Of a DNA stretch of 27,421 nucleotides, positions 15,811 to 22,209 are shown piece after piece (position 1 is the first letter of the stretch; each line of letters opens with the position of its first letter). Below the pieces are notes generated by a model that saw only the letters and a program-made list of their open reading frames with translations, was not told the DNA's origin and did no database searches. The translations under genes were made by a program, and so were the position numbers. This DNA comes from JADDRA01 sp035553895 (GTDB lineage: Bacteria > Actinomycetota > Acidimicrobiia > Acidimicrobiales > CADCSY01): the NCBI GenBank assembly GCA_035553895.1, contig DATMJI010000041.1, positions 1 through 27,421 of the forward strand. The letters run 5' to 3'.

Positions 15811-16743
15811 ATGGCCAAGGAGCGGCTCGACCGAGACGACGAGGACCTCGTCCGGCTCTACCTCAACGACATCGGGCGTTTCCCGCTGCTCACCAAGGAC
15901 GACGAGGTGCGCCTGGCCCAGCTCATCGAGCAGGGCGGCCAGGCCCGGGACGAGCTCGGCGGCGGCGGCGCCCCCCCGGCCCGCACCCGAGAGCTGCAGC
16001 GCATCGTCCGGCGAGGAACCGACGCCGAGCGCTCCTTCGTCCAGTCCAACCTGCGACTGGTTGTCTCCATCGCCAAGAAGTACCAGGCGTCGGGACTGCC
16101 GTTGCTCGACCTGGTCCAGGAAGGCAACCTCGGGCTCATCCACGCCGTCGAGAAGTTCGACTGGCGCAAGGGCTTCAAGTTCTCCACCTACGCCACCTGG
16201 TGGATCCGCCAGGCCATCACCCGGGGCATCGCCAACACCGGGCGCACCATCCGCCTGCCCGTCCACGCCGGTGACACCTTGATCCAGGTGCAAAAGGCCC
16301 GGGCCCGCCTCGAGCTGGTCCTGGGCCGACCGGCGACGTTGGGCGAGCTGGCCGCCGCCGTCGACCTCCCCGAGGACAGGGTCACCGAGGCCCTGCGGTT
16401 CGCCTCCGAGCCCCTGTCGCTCTCCGAGCCGCTGCGCGAGGACGGCGACACCGAGCTCGGCGACCTGGTGGAGGACCGGGCGGCGGCGTCCCCCTTCGAG
16501 CTGGCCGCCTCGGCCCTGCTCCCGGAGGAGGTCGGCCGCCTGCTGGCCCCCCTCGACGAGCGGGAGCGCCAGATCCTGACCCTGCGCTTCGGCCTGGACC
16601 GGGGCGAGCCCCGAACCCTGGAGGAGGTGGGCGAGCGCTTCGCCCTCACCCGGGAACGCATCCGCCAGATCGAGGCCCGGGCCATGTCCAAGCTCCGCCA
16701 CCCTTCCAGCGATACCGGCGCGCGGGACCTCCTGGCCGTCTAA
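15811..16743 (+). CDS. sigma-70 family RNA polymerase sigma factor (group 2, primary-like), 310 aa
   Basis: It directs RNA polymerase to promoters. Region 1.2 begins with DLVRLYLNDIGRFPLLTKDD. Region 2 has NLRLVVSIAKKY, GLPLLDLVQEGNLGLIHAVE and FKFSTYATWWIRQAITR, the core-binding and -10 recognition parts typical of the RpoD family. Region 3 includes RTIRLPVHAGDTL and the helix beginning LGRPATLGEL. Region 4 ends with LDERERQILTLRFGLDRGEP and LTRERIRQIEARAMSKLRHP, which reads the -35 box. There is no acidic region 1.1, so this is probably a group 2 (HrdB/SigB-like) factor rather than the principal sigma. No anti-sigma gene is beside it. The 25-base gap to the tRNA-Sec 3' end holds no clear separate terminator. 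Confidence 0.9.
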   Translation: MAKERLDRDDEDLVRLYLNDIGRFPLLTKDDEVRLAQLIEQGGQARDELGGGGAPPARTRELQRIVRRGTDAERSFVQSNLRLVVSIAKKYQASGLPLLDLVQEGNLGLIHAVEKFDWRKGFKFSTYATWWIRQAITRGIANTGRTIRLPVHAGDTLIQVQKARARLELVLGRPATLGELAAAVDLPEDRVTEALRFASEPLSLSEPLREDGDTELGDLVEDRAAASPFELAASALLPEEVGRLLAPLDERERQILTLRFGLDRGEPRTLEEVGERFALTRERIRQIEARAMSKLRHPSSDTGARDLLAV

Positions 16744-16768
16744 CCCGCTCCGGGCCCCGCGGCGCTCG

Positions 16769-16864
16769 TGGCGGAGGTGGACGGGAATCGAACCCGCCGG
16801 ACGGGGATCGCCCGTCCCACCCGCTTTGAAGGCGGGGGAGCCCACCAGGTACCCAGACACCTCC
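16769..16864 (-). tRNA. selC: tRNA-Sec (anticodon TCA), with encoded CCA
   Basis: On the minus strand the RNA starts GGAGGTGTCTGGGT and ends CCACCTCC-G-CCA, with CCA encoded. The acceptor stem has at least seven clear pairs; the eighth would be a U:C mismatch. The anticodon stem CCCGC/GCGGG holds loop CTTCAAA, so the anticodon is TCA (template positions 16827-16829), reading UGA. A long variable arm has a 7-bp stem, GGACGGG and CCCGTCC around CGATC, and the T arm has GGTTCGATTCC. The length of 96, the long extra arm and the UCA anticodon are diagnostic of selenocysteine tRNA. It predicts that this organism makes selenoproteins; selA, selB and selD are not in the window. Confidence 0.95.
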
Positions 16865-16871
16865 GCCGGCC

Positions 16872-16877
16872 AACCTA
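16872..16877 (-). promoter_or_regulatory. -10 box TAGGTT for selC
   Basis: On the minus strand TAGGTT (16877 down to 16872) is followed by 7 bases before the first G of the tRNA. Transcription could begin at the mature 5' end. No strong -35 box is seen. Confidence 0.5.
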
Positions 16878-16922
16878 TCGGCCTGCCGTTCCCCGGCGCG
16901 AGCCGGCGACCAGAATGTCGCC

Positions 16923-18662
16923 GTGAACGAGGGGACCGACGGCAGCGGCCGACAAGGCGAACACCCGAGACCGCAAGGGGATCACGAGCTGGGCTTCACC
17001 CGCCGGCCGATGGTCCGGTGGTTGGACCCCCACCAGCTGGTGGATACCGCCGGTCGGGTCTTGGCATCGGGCTTTTCCACCTCCTACCTCGACAGCCGCC
17101 AATTGCAGGGCCTGTCCCCCTTCGAGGTCCACGACCGATCCGAGCACGACGAGCTGTGGATCGACTACGTGTCGGATCTCGGCGACGGGTGGAACTCGAC
17201 CTTCACCGTCGCCTCCCTCCTGGCCCGCGATCACCTCGAGCTGTCCGACGACGGCGAGCCGCACCACCTCGAGCGAGGCTCGCTCCTCGTCCTCGGAGGT
17301 GACCAGGTGTATCCGGTGGCCCGGGGCACGGAGTACAAGAACCGCTTCCTCGGTCCCTACCGGGCGGCCATGCCCTGCCCCCCGCCGGGGTCGGCACCCG
17401 AGCTGTTCGCCATTCCCGGCAGCCACGACTGGTACGACGGCCTGGTCAACTTCACCAACATCTTCTGCCGCCAGCGCCCGGTCGGTGGCTGGACCACCTC
17501 GCAGGCTCGCAGCTACTTCGCCATCCGCCTCCCCCACCGCTGGTGGCTGTGGGGGATCGACCTCCAGTTCGGCGACTACCTCGACGAGCCGCAGATGGCC
17601 TACTTCCGCCAGGTGGCGACCGACCTCGGGCCCGGCGACCAGATCATCCTGTGCATGGCCAAGGAGGTGGAGAGCGGTCGCAAGAGCGAAGAGGTGTGCG
17701 CCACCCGCAACCTCACCGACCTCGAGCGGGAGGTGGTCAAGCCGGCAGGGGCCCGCATCGGGCTCTATCTCAAGAGCGGGTGGCACCACTACGCCCGCTT
17801 CGCGACCGAGGACGGCGAGACCCAGCTGATCACCGCCGGTGGGGGCGGAGCGTTCCTGCACCCGACACACGACCTGGCCGAGGTCGCCGACCCCCCGAGC
17901 GAGGAGGTCGCCGATCCGCTGCGCCGGGCCGCCGCCTACCCCTCGGCTGCCTGGTCACGCCGGCTGCGCAGGCGCATCTGGCTGCTCCCGGCGTACAACC
18001 TCCCCCTGGCAGGCGCCCTGGGTGCGCTCCAGGTCGTGGTGGTGTTCATGCTCACGCTCCACCTGGATGGCCGCCATCGAGACCTCGGTTGGTCCGACCT
18101 CGTCCAAGCCCTCTGGCAGAGCCCCAGCGGGTTCCTGCTCATCATCCTCGTCATCGGCCTCTTTGCCGCCATGATCCGGCTCGCCCACAAGGCCAAGGTC
18201 CTGCCCCGGGTGCTGCTGGGCCTCGGGCACTCGGCCCTGCAGTTCGGTGGTCTCGGCACCGTCATCGTGGTGGCCTCCCGGCTCACGTCCGACCTCCAGG
18301 GCGCCCCGTCCCTGCTCGCCTTCCTCGGCCTGGTCTGGGTGCTCGGGGGCATCGGCGGGGTGCTCGGCGTCTCCGGCTATCTCTGGGCCACCAACTCCCT
18401 CGGCTACCACGCCAACGAGGCCTACGCCCCGCTGCACCACATGGATCAGAAGTGCTTTCTCCGCCTCCACATCGACGCCGGCGGCTCCTTGAGCCTCTAC
18501 CCGATCGGCATCCACCGCGTCGGTCGACGCTGGAAGTTCCATCCCGACGGCGCCCGCCATGAGCCGTGGCTGGTCCCGGCCGGCGATGGACCCGAGCCTC
18601 ACCTGATCGAGTCGCCGGTGCGGTTGGCAGGCCCCGACGGCGCCGGCGAGGCCGGCCGATGA
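16923..18662 (+). CDS. membrane protein with metallophosphoesterase-like domain, 579 aa
   Basis: The N-terminal domain (to about residue 320) follows the metallophosphoesterase order: VSDLGDGWN (about 83-91), GGDQVYP (about 126), GSHDWYDG (about 167; usual GNHD with Asn replaced by Ser), WGIDLQFGDYLDEPQ, and SGWHHYARF (about 284; relatives I recall have GDLHHY), ending ITAGGGGAFLHPTH. Four hydrophobic segments follow at about 353-378, 402-420, 432-456 and 462-492, then a soluble tail with LHHMDQKCFLRLHID. The Asn and Asp changes suggest a weakened or altered metal site. The GTG at 16923 is 6 bases after CAGAAT, a possible leaderless -10, and no ribosome binding site is seen. It is divergent from selC. 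Substrate unknown. Confidence 0.7.
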   Translation: MNEGTDGSGRQGEHPRPQGDHELGFTRRPMVRWLDPHQLVDTAGRVLASGFSTSYLDSRQLQGLSPFEVHDRSEHDELWIDYVSDLGDGWNSTFTVASLLARDHLELSDDGEPHHLERGSLLVLGGDQVYPVARGTEYKNRFLGPYRAAMPCPPPGSAPELFAIPGSHDWYDGLVNFTNIFCRQRPVGGWTTSQARSYFAIRLPHRWWLWGIDLQFGDYLDEPQMAYFRQVATDLGPGDQIILCMAKEVESGRKSEEVCATRNLTDLEREVVKPAGARIGLYLKSGWHHYARFATEDGETQLITAGGGGAFLHPTHDLAEVADPPSEEVADPLRRAAAYPSAAWSRRLRRRIWLLPAYNLPLAGALGALQVVVVFMLTLHLDGRHRDLGWSDLVQALWQSPSGFLLIILVIGLFAAMIRLAHKAKVLPRVLLGLGHSALQFGGLGTVIVVASRLTSDLQGAPSLLAFLGLVWVLGGIGGVLGVSGYLWATNSLGYHANEAYAPLHHMDQKCFLRLHIDAGGSLSLYPIGIHRVGRRWKFHPDGARHEPWLVPAGDGPEPHLIESPVRLAGPDGAGEAGR

Positions 18663-18736
18663 GCCGGTGGGCACTGACGGTGCGCCGGTCCCCGGCCTCG
18701 ACGCCTCTGGCAACCGCGTGGAAGCCGCACCGGTGG

Positions 18737-18761
18737 CCGGCGGCGGCGTGCTCGCCGCCGG
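18737..18761 (+). terminator. Perfect 9-bp GC hairpin
   Basis: CCGGCGGCG (18737-18745) pairs with CGCCGCCGG (18753-18761) around a 7-base loop. It lies between the metallophosphoesterase-like gene and the TPR/LuxR gene. Likely terminator for the former. Confidence 0.5.
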
Positions 18762-18785
18762 AGTCCGTGCCGGCGGGCCGTCGGT

Positions 18786-18791
18786 CACAAT
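18786..18791 (+). promoter_or_regulatory. -10-like box CACAAT, 6 bases before a start codon
   Basis: CACAAT followed by six bases and the ATG at 18798 matches the leaderless layout seen elsewhere in the window, with C instead of T in the first position. Confidence 0.35.
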
Positions 18792-18797
18792 GCTCGG

Positions 18798-20471
18798 ATG
18801 GCGAGCGACGCCGACGCCGACCCCGAGGCGGCCCTGGCCGGGGGCCGCTGGCAGGAAGCCCGGGCCGGGTTCGAGCGCCGGCTAGCCACGACCGGCGAGT
18901 CGGCACCAGCCTGCTTCGGGCTGGCCACCGCCCTGTGGTGGCTGGGGGAGAACCACGAGAGCGTGGCCCGGGCCGGGCGGGCCTACGCCCTGTTCCGCCA
19001 GGCTGGGGACGCGGCCGGGGCGGCCCGCTGCGCCGTCTGGCTGGCCATCGTCTACAAATCGAACTTCGACAACGTGGCCGCCGCCAACGGCTGGCTGGCA
19101 CGCGCCGATCGGGTGCTCGCCCCCCTGGTGCCGGGACCCCTGCACGGCTGGGTCGACGTGGCCCGGGCCTACCGCATGGCCGATCTGGGCCGGGCCGAGG
19201 GCCTGACCGCCCACGCCCTCGAACTCGCCACCGCCGCCGCCGACGCCGACCTCGAGTTGGTGGCCCTGGCCCAGCTCGGGCTGATCCGGGTGAGCGGGGG
19301 CGACGGCGGCGGCTTCGCCCTCATCGACGAGGCCATGGCCGCCTCCCTGGCCGGGGAGCGCTCCACGCTCGACACCGTCGTCTACATCTGCTGCGACATG
19401 CTCAGCGCCTGCGAGGTGACCAGCGACATGGAGCGGGCCGCCGAGTGGTGCCGGGTGGCCGACGACTTCGTCGACGCCTACGGCTGCCCCTTCCTCTACG
19501 CCGAGTGCCGCATCTGCTACGGCATCGTGCTGGTGGCCAAGGGCCAGTGGGCCGATGCCGAGCGCCAACTGCTCGCCGGCCTGCGCATCACCGAGGGCGC
19601 TTGCCCCGGGCTCCACGCCCGAGCCCTGGTACGCCTCGCCGGCCTGCGCATCGCCCAGGGCCGCCTCGGCGAGGCCGACCAGCTCCTGGCCCGGGTCAGC
19701 CACGGGGTGGAGGCGGGCATCGAGCGGTCCAACGCCCTGGCCGCCCTGGCCCTGGCCCGCAGCGACCCGGCAACGGCCACACGACTCCTCGAAGCCCGCC
19801 TGGGCGACCTCGAGGCGCACCGCTGGTTGCTGGCCGAAGCGCTCGACCTCCTGGTGGAGGCCCACCTCGGCACCGGCGACCATGCCGGGGCCACGCCCGC
19901 CGTCCGGCGCCTCGAGGAGCTGGCGGCAGCCGGGAGCAGCGAGCGAGCCGCCGCCCTGGCCTCGGCCGCCGCCGGCCGCCAGGCCGGGGTATCCGGTGAC
20001 CGGGCGGCGGCGACCGTCCGGCTGGAGGGTGCCCTCGAGATCTGGAGCCGCCTCGACTTCCCCTTCGAGACCGCCCGTACCCGGGCGGCCCTGGCCCGGG
20101 TGCTCGCCGGCCACCAGCACGAGGTCGCCGTGGACAGCGCCCAGCGCGCCCTGCAGGCGTTCGAGGCCCTGGGTGCCACCCTGGAGGCCGACCGCACCGC
20201 CGCCCTGCTGCGGGACCTCGGCGCCGGCCCCGGGGCCGGTCCCCGCAGCCCGGGGGTGCTCAGCCGCCGTGAGCTCCAAGTGCTGCGCCTGCTCGGCGAG
20301 GGACTGACCAACCCCGAGATCGGTGCCCGGCTCTACGTGAGCCGCAAGACCGCTTCCCACCACGTCAGCGCCGTGCTGGCCAAGCTCAACCTGCGCAACC
20401 GGGCCGAGGCGGCCGCCTATGCCGCCGCCATGGGCACGGCCGGCGCAGCCGGCGAACCGGACGGGGAATAG
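18798..20471 (+). CDS. LuxR-family regulator with N-terminal TPR-like helices, 557 aa
   Basis: A transcription regulator with a C-terminal LuxR/GerE helix-turn-helix at about residues 487-545 (LSRRELQVLRLLGEGLTNPE, then IGARLYVSRKTASHHVSAVL). The first 480 or so residues are alanine-rich helical repeats of TPR type, starting at GRWQEARAGFERRL and continuing through ACFGLATALWWLGENHESVA. No P-loop ATPase domain is present, unlike MalT/LAL regulators, which carry an AAA domain before such repeats. The repeats may bind a protein partner or ligand. The ATG at 18798 follows CACAAT by 6 bases. A methyltransferase gene starts 47 bases downstream with no terminator seen between, so they may share a transcript. 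Confidence 0.85.
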   Translation: MASDADADPEAALAGGRWQEARAGFERRLATTGESAPACFGLATALWWLGENHESVARAGRAYALFRQAGDAAGAARCAVWLAIVYKSNFDNVAAANGWLARADRVLAPLVPGPLHGWVDVARAYRMADLGRAEGLTAHALELATAAADADLELVALAQLGLIRVSGGDGGGFALIDEAMAASLAGERSTLDTVVYICCDMLSACEVTSDMERAAEWCRVADDFVDAYGCPFLYAECRICYGIVLVAKGQWADAERQLLAGLRITEGACPGLHARALVRLAGLRIAQGRLGEADQLLARVSHGVEAGIERSNALAALALARSDPATATRLLEARLGDLEAHRWLLAEALDLLVEAHLGTGDHAGATPAVRRLEELAAAGSSERAAALASAAAGRQAGVSGDRAAATVRLEGALEIWSRLDFPFETARTRAALARVLAGHQHEVAVDSAQRALQAFEALGATLEADRTAALLRDLGAGPGAGPRSPGVLSRRELQVLRLLGEGLTNPEIGARLYVSRKTASHHVSAVLAKLNLRNRAEAAAYAAAMGTAGAAGEPDGE

Positions 20472-20518
20472 GTCACCTGCCCGATGCGCCGGGAGCGCAC
20501 CGGCGCCACGGTGGACCC

Positions 20519-21328
20519 ATGACCGACATCGAGACACCCGAATCGTTCCAGATCCCCCTGGCCGTGGCCGAGGCCTACGAGTCCGCCTTCGTCCCCGCCT
20601 TCTTCGCCCAGTGGGCACCGGTGCTGTGCGAGGCCGCCGGCGTCACCACCGGCCAGCGCGTGCTCGACGTGGCCTGCGGGACCGGCATCGTCGCCCGCAC
20701 GGCCGCCGACCTCACCGGAGCGGGGACCGCCGTGACCGGCATCGACGCCAACGAGGCCATGCTCGCCGTGGCCCGGCGGGTGCGCCCCGACATCGACTAC
20801 CGCCAGGGCGATGCCGCCGAGCTGGCCCTCCCCGATGCCGCATACGACGCCGTGCTGTGCCAGATGGCCCTCATGTTCCTGCCCGACCGGAAGCGGGCCC
20901 TGGCCGAGATGGGCCGGGTGGCGGTGCCGGGCGGCACGGTCGGCGTGCTCGTCCCGGCGGCGCTGGAGGCGCAGCCCGCCTTCGCCCCCTTCGTGGCCGC
21001 CGCCGCCCGCCACGCCGGGCCCGAGGCCCTGTCCCTGCTCGGGACCTACTTCGCCTGCGGCGATCTCGAGGAGCTGTGCGCCCTGGTGGCCGCCACCGGG
21101 TTGGACGTCACCGTGGCCCGGACCCACGAGGGGCGCTACCGGGCGCCGTCGGTCGACGCCTTCGTGACCACCGAGGTCGAGAGCACACCCCTGCGGGAGC
21201 GGATCTCCGACGAGGTCTACCGCCGCATCCGCACCGACGCCCACCAGGTGCTGGCGCCCTTCACCGCGGCGGGTGGGGAGGTCAGCGCCCCCTTTTCGTC
21301 GCACCTGGTGATCGCCCGCCGGCACTGA
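20519..21328 (+). CDS. class I SAM-dependent methyltransferase, 269 aa
   Basis: It would move a methyl group from S-adenosylmethionine to an unknown small-molecule acceptor. Motif I is VLDVACGTGIVA (residues 48-59), followed by the acidic end of strand 2 (TGIDANEAM), the motif II region YRQGDAAELALPDAAYDAVL, and the post-motif helix LMFLPDRKRALAEMGRVAVP. The C-terminal half varies, with an alanine-rich helix and CGDLEELCALVAATGLDV, typical of UbiE/methyltransferase-11-like enzymes. The ATG at 20519 gives the proper N-terminus; no good ribosome binding site is seen, and coupling to the regulator gene 47 bases upstream is possible. A strong hairpin follows. Confidence 0.85.
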   Translation: MTDIETPESFQIPLAVAEAYESAFVPAFFAQWAPVLCEAAGVTTGQRVLDVACGTGIVARTAADLTGAGTAVTGIDANEAMLAVARRVRPDIDYRQGDAAELALPDAAYDAVLCQMALMFLPDRKRALAEMGRVAVPGGTVGVLVPAALEAQPAFAPFVAAAARHAGPEALSLLGTYFACGDLEELCALVAATGLDVTVARTHEGRYRAPSVDAFVTTEVESTPLRERISDEVYRRIRTDAHQVLAPFTAAGGEVSAPFSSHLVIARRH

Positions 21329-21341
21329 TCCGCTGCCGGTA

Positions 21342-21370
21342 CCGCCGGGCGGGCCGCCCCCGCCCGGCGG
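21342..21370 (+). terminator. Perfect 12-bp GC hairpin
   Basis: CCGCCGGGCGGG (21342-21353) and CCCGCCCGGCGG (21359-21370) pair perfectly with a 5-base loop. It follows the methyltransferase stop by 13 bases and directly abuts the promoter of the next small gene. Confidence 0.75.
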
Positions 21371-21371
21371 C

Positions 21372-21377
21372 TACGCT
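21372..21377 (+). promoter_or_regulatory. -10 box TACGCT for a leaderless small gene
   Basis: TACGCT ends 6 bases before the ATG at 21384, and the bases between are nearly all C, with no ribosome binding site. This is the clearest leaderless arrangement in the window. Its -35 region would fall inside the preceding hairpin. Confidence 0.55.
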
Positions 21378-21383
21378 CCCCCC

Positions 21384-21458
21384 ATGAAGAAGCTCCTGCT
21401 GGTCGTCCTGTTCGTCGCCCTCGGCACCGTCGCCGCCCGCAAGCTCAAGGACGTGTAG
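21384..21458 (+). CDS. 24-residue single-pass membrane peptide
   Basis: The frame reads a Lys-Lys start, one hydrophobic stretch LLLVVLFVALGTVAA and a basic tail RKLKDV. It has its own TACGCT -10 box, begins as a leaderless mRNA, and is separated from the upstream gene by a strong terminator. Very short Met-Lys-Lys-Leu peptides of this form are known in actinobacteria, but their job is mostly unknown. It ends 21 bases before the promoter of the pilus operon. The coding call rests on promoter placement and on the charged-hydrophobic-charged pattern. Confidence 0.6.
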   Translation: MKKLLLVVLFVALGTVAARKLKDV

Positions 21459-21479
21459 CGAACGCTGGAACATCACCCC

Positions 21480-21508
21480 TTGCGCTGGAGGCCATCACCC
21501 GCTAGGGT
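21480..21508 (+). promoter_or_regulatory. Tad pilus operon promoter
   Basis: TTGCGC (21480-21485) and TAGGGT (21503-21508) are separated by 17 bases, the best -35/-10 pair in the window. The transcript would have a leader of about 40-45 bases before the GTG at 21559. Confidence 0.6.
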
Positions 21509-21558
21509 GACTCCGGTCCACTTCCCCGTGGTGGCGTCTCGTGGCTGGGGAGTGGACC

Positions 21559-22209
21559 GTGCTCATCGCCTGCTGGTCGGCCAAGGGGGGCAGCGGCACC
21601 ACCGTGGTGTCGGTGGCTCTCGCCGGCATGCTCGCCCGGACCTCGCCCGAGGGGGCGCTGCTCGCCGACCTCGGGGGCGACGTGCCTGCCGCCGCCGGTC
21701 TGGCTGAACCCACCGGTCCCGGTCTGGGAGAGTGGCTGGCGTCGGGCACCGGGGTCCCCGCCGACGCCCTCGGCCGCTTGGAGGTGCCGGGCCCGGCGGG
21801 ACTGCGCATCCTGCCCGCCGGGGCCACCGCCGGGGAGCACTCCGCCCGCTGCGAGGTCCTGGCTGCGGTCCTGGCCGCCGACCCCCGGCCGGTGGTGGCC
21901 GACTGCGGGTCGGGACCGGCGGGGGCCGGGCTGGCCGTGGCGGCCGGCGCCCCGACGTCGTTGCTGGTGCTGCGGCCGTGCTACCTCGCCCTGCGCCGGG
22001 CCGTGCGGGCGCCGCTGCGGCCGTCGGGGGTGATCCTGGTCAGCGAACCCGGGCGTTCGTTGGGCCGGGCCGATGTCGAGGACGTCCTCGGGGTGCCGGT
22101 ACGGGCGGTGGTCGGCGTCGATCCGGCCGTGGCCCGGGCCGTCGACGCCGGCCTGCTGCCCACCCGTTTGCCCCGCAGCCTGGAGCGGGCGCTGCGCCAT
22201 GCCGCCTGA
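21559..22209 (+). CDS. tadZ: TadZ/CpaE-like MinD-family protein with altered P-loop, 216 aa
   Basis: In Tad systems this protein places the pilus machine at a cell site. It starts with VLIACWSAKGGSGTTVVSVA: a deviant Walker A of the ParA/MinD type that keeps KGGSG but has Thr where the second lysine is expected, so ATP hydrolysis may be weak or absent. Later segments ALLADLGGD and PVVADCGSGPAGAGLA match the switch strands of the family. I chose the GTG at 21559 because GGGGAG precedes it by 6 bases; a GTG at 21541 is also in frame. It is first in the pilus operon, and its end overlaps the next gene by 11 bases, implying coupled translation. Confidence 0.75.
   Translation: MLIACWSAKGGSGTTVVSVALAGMLARTSPEGALLADLGGDVPAAAGLAEPTGPGLGEWLASGTGVPADALGRLEVPGPAGLRILPAGATAGEHSARCEVLAAVLAADPRPVVADCGSGPAGAGLAVAAGAPTSLLVLRPCYLALRRAVRAPLRPSGVILVSEPGRSLGRADVEDVLGVPVRAVVGVDPAVARAVDAGLLPTRLPRSLERALRHAA

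Noticed and set aside
18882..20618. 578-codon minus-strand open frame opposite the LuxR regulator
   Set aside because: The composition is Gly/Val/Gln/His repeats typical of shadow frames; the plus strand has a clear LuxR helix-turn-helix.
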